Assembly: GCF_003397585.1 (NCBI RefSeq)
Contig: NZ_QJUV01000001.1
Coordinates: 992,001-1,056,000 of the forward strand
From: Gardnerella piotii
GTDB taxonomy: Bacteria; Actinomycetota; Actinomycetes; Actinomycetales; Bifidobacteriaceae
Reading direction: 5' to 3'
DNA: 64,000 nt
Shown here: positions 32,731 to 42,631 of the stretch, in pieces
Numbering within the stretch: the stretch's first letter is position 1
How the letters are laid out: every line of letters begins with the position of its first letter
Notes under the pieces: generated by a model
What the model was told of the DNA's origin: nothing
The model's database searches: none
The model's input: only the letters and a program-made list of their open reading frames with translations
Translations under genes and position numbers: made by a program

Positions 32731-34254
32731 CTATTTATCGCCATCAACTTGCGATGATTCACTATCTTTATCGCCATTCTTGGCATTATTCTTGCCCTCG
32801 CTCCTGCTGTCACTCTTTCCGCCACTCTTTCCAGCGCTATCGTCTTCTTCTTTAAGACCCTGAATATCTTTAAGGCCTTGAATATCTCGCTCAACAAGAA
32901 TTGTGGAGACTTTCTTGCGCCGCCCAGCAGAATCAACCGCAGTTAGCTTAAGGCCGCGAGTCACAGCACTCGACCCAACAATCGGCACGTTTCCAAGCAA
33001 CTTAGTAAGCAACCCAAACACAGTGTCCACATCGTCTTCGTCTATATGCACTTCAAAAATATCTTCCAAATCGGCAATCGGCGTGCGCGCAGGCATTTTC
33101 CACACACCCTTACTCACCTCTTGCGGATCCGCGTGCTGAGTGCGGTCGTGCTCATCTTCTAGCTCTCCAACAATTTGCTCAATCGCGTCTTCAATCGTCA
33201 CAAGCCCTGCAATTCCGCCATATTCGTCTACAACAACGGCAACGTGCTGGCGGATTCGCTGCATTTCGTGGAACAAATCATCCACTGGCTTGGACTCTGG
33301 AACAAGCATCGGGCTTCGGCCAATCGTAGAAACCGCGCGCTCAGATGCCGCAGGATTAAACACAGTTGCGCGCACAGCATCCTTCAAATACGCAATTCCT
33401 TCCAAATCGTCAACCGACTCGCCAATTATCGGCACGCGAGAAAATCCAGATCTTGAGCATAATTTTAGGAAATTTTCCAGCGTTTCGTCGTTTTTAACGC
33501 AAATCATATCGGTTCGCGGAACCATGATTTCGCGCGTTAACGTGTCGGAAAGTGTAAGCACATTGCGCATCATCTCCGAAACTTCTGGGTCAAAATCATT
33601 TGCCTCTACAAGCCTGTCAATACTCGCTTTAGCTTGATCTAATTGAATATTCTCCAACTCTTCGTCGTCGGAAAGAGCAGCATTTTTCTTATGATTTTGG
33701 CTTTGACTTTGCGAATCTCCACGGCTTGCGATTTTTGCAAACGGATTCACAAAAACAGCAATCGAAACTATTCTAGACAAGCGCATTAGCTTAAACACTG
33801 GCTGAGCCGCGCCCACAGACCTTGGCCGCACAAGAATAGAAACAATTGCAACAATCATTGCCACTATTAGTCCGATTAATAGCGTTAGCCAAAAAGACGC
33901 ACCAAGAGCTGCCGCGATTGCAGCAAAAGCCACGCCATCCAGCACATTACACACGATTCGCACAAACGCGCACGCTCCGCTCGTTGCGTACCTATCTGCT
34001 ATAAGCCTCTTCGCTCTGCGAATTCTAGCAAGCTTCCTCAAGCGAACGACTTGACTTTCGTTATCGTTCGTTTGCTCTTCAATCATAAGATTATTAAGAC
34101 TAGACCTTGTAACTCTTGGCACAGCCCCTTCCGCCGCCGCCATTGCAAGCGAAAGCCACACAAGCAAAACTGCGACTATTGCAATCACACCCAAGCAAGC
34201 CCACATATGCGCAGGCAAATCGGGAATCGGCGGAATTGTAATGTTATTTAGCAT
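32731..34254 (-). CDS. CNNM/CorC-HlyC-type membrane protein with CBS pair
   Basis: About 507 residues. A DUF21-like membrane part with about four hydrophobic segments (residues 1-165) is followed by a CBS pair (ELMVPRTDM..., [17 protein letters not shown]) and a CorC_HlyC transporter-associated domain ([15 protein letters not shown]). Relatives act in Mg/Co homeostasis; the hemolysin name is historical. ATG 34254 overlaps ybeY by 11 bases. The C-terminus is a disordered K/S/D/G tail with a repeated DIQGLK. The ybeY - corC - era order is conserved widely. Confidence 0.9.
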   Translation of the reverse strand: MLNNITIPPIPDLPAHMWACLGVIAIVAVLLVWLSLAMAAAEGAVPRVTRSSLNNLMIEEQTNDNESQVVRLRKLARIRRAKRLIADRYATSGACAFVRIVCNVLDGVAFAAIAAALGASFWLTLLIGLIVAMIVAIVSILVRPRSVGAAQPVFKLMRLSRIVSIAVFVNPFAKIASRGDSQSQSQNHKKNAALSDDEELENIQLDQAKASIDRLVEANDFDPEVSEMMRNVLTLSDTLTREIMVPRTDMICVKNDETLENFLKLCSRSGFSRVPIIGESVDDLEGIAYLKDAVRATVFNPAASERAVSTIGRSPMLVPESKPVDDLFHEMQRIRQHVAVVVDEYGGIAGLVTIEDAIEQIVGELEDEHDRTQHADPQEVSKGVWKMPARTPIADLEDIFEVHIDEDDVDTVFGLLTKLLGNVPIVGSSAVTRGLKLTAVDSAGRRKKVSTILVERDIQGLKDIQGLKEEDDSAGKSGGKSDSRSEGKNNAKNGDKDSESSQVDGDK

Positions 34255-34771
34255 GATTTTTCTCGTATTCTTCCAGCTCATTTACGGCACCTGCTGGCAA
34301 AGTGGCGTCGTAAAGCTCACCAGATCTAGCCGCAAAGAACGTTAGCAAAAGCTGTCTTTGCAAGCCAAACATTTGCTTTTCTTCTTGAGGCGTAGTGTGA
34401 TCGTAGCCAAGCAAATGCAACATTCCGTGAATCGTAAGCAATAGCATCTCTTCCATTGTGCTATGCCCTGCCGCAGCTGCCTGTTGCGCCGCCACCCACG
34501 GGCAAATCACAAGGTCTCCAAGCATTCCTTCGCTAACTTTGTCGTCGCTTCCAGGAGTCAGCTCGTCCATTGGAAAGCTCATAACGTCTGTAGGTCCTTC
34601 TAAGTTCATCCACTTTTCGTGAAGACTAGCAATTGGCTCTGGGTCTACAAAAGTAATCGACAAATCGGATTGAACGCTTACTCGCATTTGTTGCAAAACC
34701 CACATTCCAAGGTCGGAGAATATTTTTGGGTCGATTTGCCAAACGGTTTCGTTCATCACTTCAACACTCAT
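34244..34771 (-). CDS. ybeY: Endoribonuclease YbeY (rRNA maturation factor)
   Basis: A zinc-dependent RNase involved in 16S rRNA 3' processing and ribosome quality control. The metal site H-x3-H-x5-H is visible in [11 protein letters not shown]. The 175-residue length is ordinary. It overlaps phoH by 11 bases and the CNNM gene by 11 bases, so all three are coupled. Confidence 0.95.
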   Translation of the reverse strand: MSVEVMNETVWQIDPKIFSDLGMWVLQQMRVSVQSDLSITFVDPEPIASLHEKWMNLEGPTDVMSFPMDELTPGSDDKVSEGMLGDLVICPWVAAQQAAAAGHSTMEEMLLLTIHGMLHLLGYDHTTPQEEKQMFGLQRQLLLTFFAARSGELYDATLPAGAVNELEEYEKNHAK

Positions 34772-36077
34772 GATTACTTGATATTCCTCTCAAGATTTTG
34801 CGATTCAAGATTTTGCGATTTTGCGATTCTGCGGTTTCTTGCGACTGCACGGTTTCTTGCGACTTTCCACGCGCATCCCCAGCCTCGCGCTTTGCACCAT
34901 TCTTCTCGCGCCTAAAATCAGCCTCGCGCTTTTCCCACGCTTCGTACGCTTCTACGATTCGCCCAACAAGCTCGGCCCTAACAACGTCTTGCGCATTTAA
35001 GTGAACAAACGCAATACTTTTAACGTCTTTTAGCACGTTCTCAATCGAAGCTAATCCAGATTTTGGAACCGCTAAATCAACTTGCGTTCTATCTCCAGTA
35101 ATCACCATTGTTGTGTTAAATCCAAGACGCGTCAAAAACATCTTAAGCTGCTGAACAGTAGCATTTTGCGCTTCGTCTAAAATAACAAAAGCGTCATTAA
35201 GCGTGCGACCTCTCATGTATGCAAGCGGAGCCACTTCCACAACGTTTTCGTCCATATACCTCTTAAGTTGCGGCGCGCCCAACATGTCGGAAAGCGCGTC
35301 GTAAAGCGGCCTTAAATATGGGTCCACTTTGTCGTTTAGTGTTCCAGGCAAGAATCCAAGATTTTCCCCAGCTTCTACAGCAGGGCGCGTCAACACTATT
35401 CTTCGCACTCGCCCATCTTCTAAAGCTCTAACCGCCTTAGCAACCGCCAAATACGTTTTTCCAGTACCAGCAGGCCCAATTCCAAACGTTACAGTATTTG
35501 ATTCCATTGCTTGCACATAAGCCGTTTGACCCGCTGTTTTTGCGCGAACAGGATTTCCGCCTGCAAACGTTATAACGCCTTTAGCCATTCGCGCTTTGCG
35601 GCTCATTGCTCGCCTTTTAGCATCTTCACTAGATGGCATTAAATCGGCAGAATTTCGCGCAAAATCGCTTTCGATTGAACCAGAGCCAGAACCAAAGCCA
35701 GCACCAGCATCAAAAGACTTTAATCCGCTAAACGCTCCGCCTAAAACTCCACCATTGTGCCCAATCCTATCGATTCGCACATTATGCTCGCTACCTTTAA
35801 GCACATCTCTTTCTAACATGCGTTTTACAGCATAAGAATCAACAGGAGCTTCGTAAGCGCAATCAACTATTTTGCGCAACGCGTGTTCAGCTTTGCAAGC
35901 GTCTTCCTCACTTCTTGCGCTTCTAGATACTATTTTCACACAATCCGCGTGAACGGAAATATCTACGCTTGGAAAAGCCTTCTCCAACTCTCTTAAGTTT
36001 GAATCTGCTGCTCCCAAAACAGCAACTGGGCTTAATTCGCTTGGAATTTGAACAATACGCGTTGTACTATTTGCCAC
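34761..36077 (-). CDS. PhoH-family P-loop ATPase
   Basis: A 438-residue protein with an N-terminal KH-like segment and a PhoH ATPase: Walker [10 protein letters not shown] near residue 206, [33 protein letters not shown], and Walker [12 protein letters not shown]. It is placed three bases after the HIT gene and starts with GTG. PhoH proteins partner with YbeY in RNA handling. The last ~60 residues are low complexity with tandem peptide repeats (QSQETxxSQ, NRKIL twice), produced by short DNA duplications at the gene's 3' end. Confidence 0.92.
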   Translation of the reverse strand: MANSTTRIVQIPSELSPVAVLGAADSNLRELEKAFPSVDISVHADCVKIVSRSARSEEDACKAEHALRKIVDCAYEAPVDSYAVKRMLERDVLKGSEHNVRIDRIGHNGGVLGGAFSGLKSFDAGAGFGSGSGSIESDFARNSADLMPSSEDAKRRAMSRKARMAKGVITFAGGNPVRAKTAGQTAYVQAMESNTVTFGIGPAGTGKTYLAVAKAVRALEDGRVRRIVLTRPAVEAGENLGFLPGTLNDKVDPYLRPLYDALSDMLGAPQLKRYMDENVVEVAPLAYMRGRTLNDAFVILDEAQNATVQQLKMFLTRLGFNTTMVITGDRTQVDLAVPKSGLASIENVLKDVKSIAFVHLNAQDVVRAELVGRIVEAYEAWEKREADFRREKNGAKREAGDARGKSQETVQSQETAESQNRKILNRKILRGISSNHEC

Positions 36078-36080
36078 GAT

Positions 36081-36449
36081 TTATAAACTACCTTCTTCAA
36101 GTTTTTCGCCTGTTAAAACATGAGCATGAACATGGAACACGGTTTGACCAGCTCCCAAACCAGTGTTGAAAACAAGGCGATAATCGCCATTATAAAAGTC
36201 GTTTGCAATTTTTTGCGCAACGCATGCAATATGAGCCAAAACATCACAATCATTTTGCGCAAGCTCAACAACATTCTTGTAGTGATTGCGCGGAACAATC
36301 AAAACATGCACCTTGGCTTGCGGATTAATATCGTTAAAAGCCACTACTGCATCGTCTTCATACACTTTGCTGCTTGGGATTTGCCCATCAATTATCTTGC
36401 AAAAAATGCAATCTTTGTCAGTTATGTATGTATTGCATGCTTTATCCAT
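36081..36449 (-). CDS. HIT-family nucleotide hydrolase (HinT-like)
   Basis: A histidine-triad protein, probably a purine nucleoside phosphoramidase. The active HVHAHVL motif is near the C-terminus, and CIFCKIIDGQIPSSKVYED opens the domain. ATG 36449 is chosen; an in-frame GTG at 36461 would add four residues. phoH follows after three bases. Confidence 0.92.
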   Translation of the reverse strand: MDKACNTYITDKDCIFCKIIDGQIPSSKVYEDDAVVAFNDINPQAKVHVLIVPRNHYKNVVELAQNDCDVLAHIACVAQKIANDFYNGDYRLVFNTGLGAGQTVFHVHAHVLTGEKLEEGSL

Positions 36450-36573
36450 TATTTTGCCCACTTTTCAATAATTCTTACTGCAATTCTTATTACAATTCTT
36501 ATTGCAAAATACCATTTACCATTTTACACAAAACACGCACAAAGCTTGCAAGAATTAATTGCAAAATTGCTTA

Positions 36574-37371
36574 CTATTCGTACCTGCCAAGCGCTCTAGA
36601 AAGCAACGATAAGCATACTGGCCCTGCTGTAGACGCTCGTAAAATATTGCTTCCCAAAACGCAACTTTTAGCTCCAGCGTCTATAAAACTTTGCACTTCT
36701 TCTTCGCTAATTCCACCTTCTGGCCCTACAATTACGTAAACAGTGCGCGTTTTGCCATCTTTTAAGCATTTTTCTGTTAAGTCGTTTACGTAGTTTTCGA
36801 TTTGACTAAAAGAATCCGTTGCATCTTGATGCAAAACAACTACAAGACTTCCATAAACGCATGCACGCCTACAAATTGCTAGAATCTGCTTACTTGTAAC
36901 TGGCTCTAAAAGCTGCGGCATCCACGCTCTTCGCGATTGCTCCGTTGCAGCCTCAAGCACCTGATTCCATCGCTTATCCGTGCGCCCTGGCTTCCATTTT
37001 GAGATTGACCTATTTGCGCACCAAGGAATTACTTCGTCTACTCCGATTTGCGTAGCCATATCTATTGCTTGCTCGTCGTGACCCGTTTTTGCAAGCGCCT
37101 GAATCAACGCTAATCTGGTTGTTGGCGCTGGCTCTTTTATAAACGAATCTACTTTAACTAAGCCGTTTTCGCTGTCTGTAATCGTTGCGTGAATTCGCAC
37201 TCCTTTGCCGTCCGAAAGGTCTAGCGAATCTCCATCCGAAAGTCGCATTGCGCTTATTGCGTGCCTTTTAACGTGTTGAGGCAAGCTAAGAGTCCATCCC
37301 TCTTCAATCCCATTTGCAAGAACGGGCGCATCGTCTTTATTTGTATCCAGCAAAAACAAAGCATCTGTCAT
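36574..37371 (-). CDS. rsmE: 16S rRNA m3U1498 methyltransferase
   Basis: RsmE methylates N3 of U1498 in 16S rRNA. The 265-residue protein has an N-terminal PUA-like part and a SPOUT knot with VIVGPEGGISEEEV and LGSNILRASTAGP, the SAM-binding signatures. It heads the minus-strand ribosome-assembly cluster with HIT, phoH, ybeY and era. A perfect 14-bp palindrome lies eight bases before its ATG. Confidence 0.94.
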   Translation of the reverse strand: MTDALFLLDTNKDDAPVLANGIEEGWTLSLPQHVKRHAISAMRLSDGDSLDLSDGKGVRIHATITDSENGLVKVDSFIKEPAPTTRLALIQALAKTGHDEQAIDMATQIGVDEVIPWCANRSISKWKPGRTDKRWNQVLEAATEQSRRAWMPQLLEPVTSKQILAICRRACVYGSLVVVLHQDATDSFSQIENYVNDLTEKCLKDGKTRTVYVIVGPEGGISEEEVQSFIDAGAKSCVLGSNILRASTAGPVCLSLLSRALGRYE

Positions 37372-37378
37372 AATTTAA

Positions 37379-37392
37379 GCCTAACGTTAGGC
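37379..37392. promoter_or_regulatory. Perfect 14-bp palindrome upstream of rsmE
   Basis: GCCTAACGTTAGGC occupies 37379-37392, immediately before the rsmE start, in a divergent region shared with the SdhB-like gene. It could be an operator; no regulator is indicated. Confidence 0.4.
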
Positions 37393-37424
37393 GCAGCCAA
37401 CATTTTTGTTACTTTTGTGATTTT

Positions 37425-37493
37425 GTGCAAGTATTTCTACTTCTGCATTTTCGCTCAAGTATTTCTGTGCAAGTATTTCTGTGCAAGTATTAT
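37425..37493. repeat. 14-bp tandem units upstream of the SdhB-like gene
   Basis: CAAGTATTTCTGTG-type units occur at 37456, 37470 and 37484, with a further CAAGTATTTCT at 37428. They lie in the promoter region of the plus-strand gene, 40-100 bases from its start. Confidence 0.85.
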
Positions 37494-37530
37494 GGCAAAC
37501 TAGAATTATACGAATTGGAGGTATGCGCAA

Positions 37531-38721
37531 ATGGTTGACGATTTTAGACGCAACTTTGCGCATTCCATTAATCAAGATTGCACTACAAGCGATGAAGCTT
37601 TTGTGACTTTTCGCGTATCTCGTTTTACTCCAAATGACGGTTCTTGCGATTCATCGGTTGCTGGCGACTCAGCGGTTGCTGGCGATTCAAGCACTGGCCC
37701 AACCACTAACTTAACACAAATCTCCTCCACTAACTCCCCTGGTTTAGTTAGAAGGCACAGAGAAAGTCCTTTTGCAAAAAAGCGTAAAAGCAGCCCATTC
37801 CAGGCTCAAAATTCTGGCGACCTGCAAGCTAAACCATTAAGCGGAAAACATTGGATTCAAGATTATACGATTCGCGCGCGCAAAAACGACACGATTTTAG
37901 ACTGCTTGCTTAAAATTAAGCGCACACTAGACCCCACTTTAGCATTTAGATACTCTTGCGGTCACGGCGTTTGCGGATCGGATGCTGCAAACGTAAACGG
38001 CATGCCCACTTTACTTTGCACAGCCACAATCGCTCAAAATGCTAGGCAAAATACGCAAAACCCGCAAAATCAAGGCGTTCGATCAAGCGGTTTTAGAAAA
38101 ACTGGTAGCGTAAAGTCGCAAGCTTCCGAAACACTAACCACAACATCAACTGCAGCTACAACATCAGTCGCCGAAAATCACAATCTTCAGTCACAATCTA
38201 AAGAAATATCTTCACTAATCCAAAATGGAAGCTTTGGCATTATTGAGGTTGCGCCACTTTCTGGCTTTGCTGTTCAAAGAGACCTTATTTGTGACCTTTC
38301 TCCAATGATTGCACAACTTAAAAGACTTGAGCCATATTTGCAAGCGCAAAATGTTCAAACAAGAAACAGCAGCGGAAAGCTTGCGATTATTGAGTTTTTG
38401 CAACACCCAGAGCAGCTTGCAAAGTTTGAGCTTTTAAGCAATTGCATAATGTGCGGCGTGTGCGAAGGAATTTGCCCAGTTTATGCAGGCGGAGAAGCAT
38501 TTATTGGACCTGCAGCGCTTATAAATGCTGCGCGATTTATTAATGATTCCAGAGATAACGCCACTAATCGAAGATTAGACTTGGCGGATTCTAGCGACGG
38601 CATAAGCGCGTGCCAATCCGTGCGAGCATGCTCCAGGCAATGCCCACGCGGAATCGACGTTGGAGAAGAAATTTGGCAACTTACAACGCTTATAAACGAG
38701 CGCAAAATGAAGGAAAATTAG
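37531..38721 (+). CDS. SdhB/FrdB-like iron-sulfur protein with low-complexity insertions
   Basis: The C-terminal half has both cysteine clusters of an SdhB/FrdB ferredoxin-like domain: CIMCGVCEGICP and CQSVRACSRQCPRG. A 2Fe-2S domain lies near residues 135-165 with SCGHGVCGSD...LLC, using Asp in the third ligand place as in E. coli SdhB. At 396 residues it is far longer than the usual ~240, owing to S/T/N/Q-rich stretches at residues ~40-100 and ~168-225. No flavoprotein or membrane subunit gene is adjacent. GGAGGT precedes the ATG. It probably passes electrons between a flavoprotein and quinone or another carrier; the partner is unknown. Confidence 0.85.
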   Translation: MVDDFRRNFAHSINQDCTTSDEAFVTFRVSRFTPNDGSCDSSVAGDSAVAGDSSTGPTTNLTQISSTNSPGLVRRHRESPFAKKRKSSPFQAQNSGDLQAKPLSGKHWIQDYTIRARKNDTILDCLLKIKRTLDPTLAFRYSCGHGVCGSDAANVNGMPTLLCTATIAQNARQNTQNPQNQGVRSSGFRKTGSVKSQASETLTTTSTAATTSVAENHNLQSQSKEISSLIQNGSFGIIEVAPLSGFAVQRDLICDLSPMIAQLKRLEPYLQAQNVQTRNSSGKLAIIEFLQHPEQLAKFELLSNCIMCGVCEGICPVYAGGEAFIGPAALINAARFINDSRDNATNRRLDLADSSDGISACQSVRACSRQCPRGIDVGEEIWQLTTLINERKMKEN

Positions 38722-38762
38722 CAAAAACTAGCAAAAACTATCCAAGACGCTAGCAGCAAAAA

Positions 38763-39614
38763 CTAGTTAATAAACTTGTCTCCGCTAGCAATTCGCACAG
38801 CTTCTAGAGGGTCGTCTGTAATCGCAAGCAAACTAGGGTCAAAAGACGATATAAGTCCTCTTTCTTTAACTGTAGTTTCAATCCAATTCATAAGGCCTTT
38901 CCAATATTCGCTGCCAAAAAGCACAACAGGAATTTTAGAAACCTTATGCGTTTGAACAAGCGTAAGCGACTCAAAAAGCTCGTCCATTGTGCCAAAACCG
39001 CCTGGGCACACAATAATTCCCGAAGAATACTTTAGGAACATTGTTTTGCGAACAAAAAAGTAACGGAATTGCATTCCAAGATTTACCCATTTGTTTAAGC
39101 CCTGCTCGTGAGGCAATTCGATTCCTAGCCCCACGCTTGTTCCACCAGCTTCTGCTGCTCCGCGATTTGCCGCTTCCATAATTCCAGGCCCTCCGCCCGT
39201 AATCACCGCAAAACCGCGTTTTACAAGCTCTTTGCCCATTATGCGAGCGCTATTGTATTCTGGCTCGTCTGGCTTTATTCGAGCAGAACCAAACACGCTA
39301 ACAGCTAATCCAAGTTTTGCTAAAGCGTCGAAGCCATCAATAAATTCGGCTTGTATTCTAAGAACTCGCCAAGGGTCAAGGCCTTGCCACGCGTAATTAT
39401 TATGCAAATCGCTATTAGGCAAATCGTGTTGCAACAGTGTTTCCGTTGTGCTTTCCTTAGGAATCATTGGCCCACGCATCATTACGGCACCGCTGTAATA
39501 AGTGTCTTTCCAAGGTGAGTTCTGTTCGCTTTGCGAGCGCGAGTCGCAAGAATTATCTGGATTATCAGATTTACCAGAATTATCTAAATTACCTAAATTA
39601 TTATTAGAAACCAT
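38763..39614 (-). CDS. LOG-family protein (nucleotide 5'-monophosphate phosphoribohydrolase-like)
   Basis: A 283-residue Rossmann-like protein with GGGPGIMEAANRGA and the signature PGGFGTMDELFE. Family members cleave the N-glycosidic bond of nucleoside monophosphates, including cytokinin precursors in plants; the bacterial role is often unclear. AGAGGTGAC precedes the ATG. The first ~40 residues are N/S/D-rich and probably disordered. Confidence 0.88.
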   Translation of the reverse strand: MVSNNNLGNLDNSGKSDNPDNSCDSRSQSEQNSPWKDTYYSGAVMMRGPMIPKESTTETLLQHDLPNSDLHNNYAWQGLDPWRVLRIQAEFIDGFDALAKLGLAVSVFGSARIKPDEPEYNSARIMGKELVKRGFAVITGGGPGIMEAANRGAAEAGGTSVGLGIELPHEQGLNKWVNLGMQFRYFFVRKTMFLKYSSGIIVCPGGFGTMDELFESLTLVQTHKVSKIPVVLFGSEYWKGLMNWIETTVKERGLISSFDPSLLAITDDPLEAVRIASGDKFIN

Positions 39615-39660
39615 AAGTCACCTCTAAAACCTTCTAATCGCAATTAAAAACAGACTAAAT

Positions 39661-39716
39661 CACTCTAAATCACTCTAAATCACTCTAAATCACTCTAAAT
39701 CACTCTAAATCACTCT
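39661..39716. repeat. 10-bp tandem repeat overlapping the nhaA stop codon
   Basis: Five and a half perfect copies of CACTCTAAAT run into the last codons of nhaA (stop at 39710-39712), with a degenerate copy just before. Confidence 0.95.
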
Positions 39717-40969
39717 TCAATATCGTCTAATTCTTCTTCCATATGATTCGATTGCTTTGCAAGCAAGAATCCAGAAACAGCAGCCGCAATAATAGACGCC
39801 ACTAGTACGCCGAATCGCGCTTCGCCCGAAAGATCCGCATCGCTGTACGCAAGCGAAGCGATTAACAAAGACACAGTAAAGCCAATTCCGCACGCGCATG
39901 CTGTAGGCAAAAGGTCGCGAACGCGCAAATCGTCTGGAACGCGCAAGCCAATAACTTTCTTAGCAAGCCAAGCTGTAATCATAATTCCAAGAGGCTTTCC
40001 AACAACTAGCGCAATCGTAATCGCAATTAGTATTGGAGACAAAAACAGCTGCCAAGTCAATGTTTCAAAATGAACTCCAGTTGCAAAAAGCGCAAAAACT
40101 GGCAGCGCAAACAAAGAAGACAAAGGCTGAATTTTCTGGCGATACCTTTCGGCCCTAAGCGACTTTTCGCCGTGAACAAGATGCGCAGGAGTTAGCAAAC
40201 CAACCATTACGCCTGCAAGAGTTGGGTGAACGCCAGCTTGATACATCATAACCCACGCAAGCAAGCCAACAAGAGCCACAACAGGCCATGGAACGCGCTT
40301 TAATCGCACAAGCATAGTCCACACTAATCCGCATAAAACAACGCCTACAAACCAATACCATGCGTTAAGCGAAGAGAAGAACACTGCGATTAACGCAATT
40401 CCAAGAAGGTCGTCGACTGTAGCCAGAGTCATTAAAAATGCGCGCAATGCTTTAGGAAGCGTTTTAGCAAAAAGCGCAAGAACAGCCAGCGAGAATGCTA
40501 TATCTGTTGCCGTAGGAATAGCCCAACCGTCGCGAACCATTTCTAAAGATGGAAGCGCTCCAGAAGTAAGTCGCATAATCTCTTGACCAGCGTGCAACTC
40601 CGAGAATATTGTAACAGTTCCAACAAAAAGAATCGGCGGAACAATCATGCCGCCAACAGCGCAAATCATTGGCATTGCTGCAGCGCGCGGGTCTCTAAGG
40701 GATCCTGCAATAAGCTCGTGTTTTAAGTCTAAACCAACTGTAAGGAAGAAAATAGTTAGCACGCCGTCTTGAACCCAGTGGCTAATCGACATGTGAATGT
40801 TGGTGTATGGAATTCCGATTTGCGTGTGAGAAACAGCTTCAAAAATAGGCGACGCAAATGGCAAATTTGCAAGCATTAATCCAGCTAAAGCAAATCCGAG
40901 CATAATCAACCCAGACGTACGCTCATTATTGGCTATTTTGCATGCCACTTTCCACGCGCGCTTTAACAT
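39710..40969 (-). CDS. nhaA: Na+/H+ antiporter NhaA
   Basis: A 419-residue inner-membrane antiporter exporting Na in exchange for H, important for pH and salt tolerance. About 12 hydrophobic segments are visible. The paired aspartates of the transport site occur in TLATVDDLLGIALIA, and PTATDIAFSLAVLAL is conserved. AGGAGATAATTC precedes the ATG. Confidence 0.93.
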   Translation of the reverse strand: MLKRAWKVACKIANNERTSGLIMLGFALAGLMLANLPFASPIFEAVSHTQIGIPYTNIHMSISHWVQDGVLTIFFLTVGLDLKHELIAGSLRDPRAAAMPMICAVGGMIVPPILFVGTVTIFSELHAGQEIMRLTSGALPSLEMVRDGWAIPTATDIAFSLAVLALFAKTLPKALRAFLMTLATVDDLLGIALIAVFFSSLNAWYWFVGVVLCGLVWTMLVRLKRVPWPVVALVGLLAWVMMYQAGVHPTLAGVMVGLLTPAHLVHGEKSLRAERYRQKIQPLSSLFALPVFALFATGVHFETLTWQLFLSPILIAITIALVVGKPLGIMITAWLAKKVIGLRVPDDLRVRDLLPTACACGIGFTVSLLIASLAYSDADLSGEARFGVLVASIIAAAVSGFLLAKQSNHMEEELDDIEE

Positions 40970-41120
40970 GCTGAATTATCTCCTATAAGTTTTAAGTTAA
41001 GTTTTAAGTTTAGAATGCTTGTGCAAAATACGTTACATGCACTAGGACTTACAAGTATATAAGATACGTATCGAAATATAACAAAAACGCCACTCCGATT
41101 AGAAGTGACGTTTCAAATTG

Positions 41121-41193
41121 TGGAGCTAGGGGGATTCGAACCCCCGACCCCCTCCATGCCATGGAGATGCGCTACCAGCTGCGCCATAGCCCC
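41121..41193 (-). tRNA. tRNA-Ala (GGC)
   Basis: The minus strand folds as a 73-base cloverleaf: acceptor GGGGCTA/TAGCTCC, anticodon stem TCTCC/GGAGG with loop ATGGCAT (anticodon GGC), T-loop TTCGAAT, discriminator A. Confidence 0.95.
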
Positions 41194-41293
41194 GTTTTAG
41201 TTGTACAGCTCAAACGAACCTTTGATAGAATACAACAGATTTTGCTGCCAACCAAACTCGGCGTGTCGTATACGGCGTTTTTGGCAGCTATTT

Positions 41294-41326
41294 CTATTCG
41301 CCGACTATTCGTCGACTATTCGCCGC
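41294..41326. repeat. 11-bp tandem repeat x 3 overlapping a stop codon
   Basis: CTATTCGCCGA, CTATTCGTCGA and CTATTCGCCGC follow one another across the 3' end of the membrane-protein gene that stops at 41316. Confidence 0.9.
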
Positions 41327-42527
41327 CACCTGATTGCTGCGAGCCAGATTCGCCTTGTTGTGCAGCAGATCCGCCACTCGCTCCGTTAGATGAAAGCGAC
41401 GACGAAGACGAAGAGTCGCCAGAAACCGAAGAATCGCCTTTAGACCCGCGCGCACCAGAATCCGCTCCAGAAACACCAGAATCTCCAGAGCTTTGCTCGC
41501 CAGAACCTGCATTAGACTCATTTGAATCTAAAGAAGAAGAGGAGGAAGACCCTTCGTGAGTCTTTTTATCTTGCTTTTCGCTAGAATTCTTGCTCGAAGA
41601 ATCTTTTCCTTCTTTTCCTTCTTTGCCGTCTTCGCCTTCTTTGCTGTCTTTACTATCTTGCGCGTCTTGAGAGTCTTTTTGCGCGTCTTGCGAGTTCTTA
41701 TCTTGATTTTGAACGCCATTATTCTGGCCGTTTTGTCGCATTGGATTATTTTGATTCTGGCCATTATTCTGTTCTGTATTTTGGCCAGAAGGCACTAAAT
41801 TATCTGTGCCCTTTCCTTGAGTAAACAGAAGCACAACGCCAGCAGTAAGAAGAACAGCCGCGAGCGCGCTCAAAATAGCAATAACAATCGTAAGCTTCTT
41901 ATACTTCGCTTCACTATTTGCGTAATAACTACCGCCACCTAATTCGCGTTTAGCGTCGTTAAGAGTAAGAATCGAGTCTTCGTCTCCTTCCGAAAGCTCA
42001 TTATCTTCTTCTTTTAGTTTTCTTAAGGAAGATAATTCCATAACACTCGTGCTTTCGGCATTAAGTGCTTGCGATTCCCCCGATTTTGCGTTTTGCGAAC
42101 TTAAAGAATCAACATCACGTAAAGAATCGCCAGCAACATTTGCAACATTTGTATTAGAAGCCATTGCAACAACTCTTCTAGCTTGTTTTTCTTTGCTCGA
42201 ATCAATCATATTATTGTAAACTTCGTATTCTTTAGGCATATCATCCTCTAATGCAATAAAACGCGCATTATTTACCACTTTAGTGTCATCTTCTTCATAG
42301 CGGCTTGAACCTGACTTTAGCGCAGAAGAAGACTGTATCTTTTTAGAAGACGCGTGAATAACATTTTGATAAAGTTGCGATGCTACAGCAGAGACAATCG
42401 AACCTATTGCAACGCCAATAACAGACCCCGCAATACCAATTTTTGACGAAAGCAAAAACGCCGTCACAGCTGCAAGAGAGCCAGCTAGAACTTGCGTAAA
42501 TGATATTCCCTTAAAGAAGTTCTTCAC
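41316..42527 (-). CDS. Membrane protein with long disordered S/G/K/D-rich tail
   Basis: I do not recognise a family. About two hydrophobic segments lie at residues ~10-50, a charged region of ~160 residues follows, then one strong membrane span (LTIVIAILSALAAVLLTAGVVLLF) at ~210. The last ~170 residues are Q/N-rich, then D/S/K/E/G repeats, then S/G-rich, and end at SGGGE. The tail is probably outside the cell, but there is no sortase motif. GTG 42527 has AAGG seven bases before; GTG 42533 is the alternative. Confidence 0.7.
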   Translation of the reverse strand: MKNFFKGISFTQVLAGSLAAVTAFLLSSKIGIAGSVIGVAIGSIVSAVASQLYQNVIHASSKKIQSSSALKSGSSRYEEDDTKVVNNARFIALEDDMPKEYEVYNNMIDSSKEKQARRVVAMASNTNVANVAGDSLRDVDSLSSQNAKSGESQALNAESTSVMELSSLRKLKEEDNELSEGDEDSILTLNDAKRELGGGSYYANSEAKYKKLTIVIAILSALAAVLLTAGVVLLFTQGKGTDNLVPSGQNTEQNNGQNQNNPMRQNGQNNGVQNQDKNSQDAQKDSQDAQDSKDSKEGEDGKEGKEGKDSSSKNSSEKQDKKTHEGSSSSSSLDSNESNAGSGEQSSGDSGVSGADSGARGSKGDSSVSGDSSSSSSLSSNGASGGSAAQQGESGSQQSGGGE

Positions 42528-42631
42528 AAGCACACCTTAAAAATCGTTATCTACCACTATTCGCTGAGCAATATACACCAATTAGTAATCACCAAAAATA
42601 TTCGCTAATTAGTATTCAAATTGACTACTAC

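Noticed and set aside
37366..37402. TTGGCT-17-TAAATT as the rsmE promoter.
   Set aside because: The -10 box would touch the ATG, so transcription would begin inside the gene.
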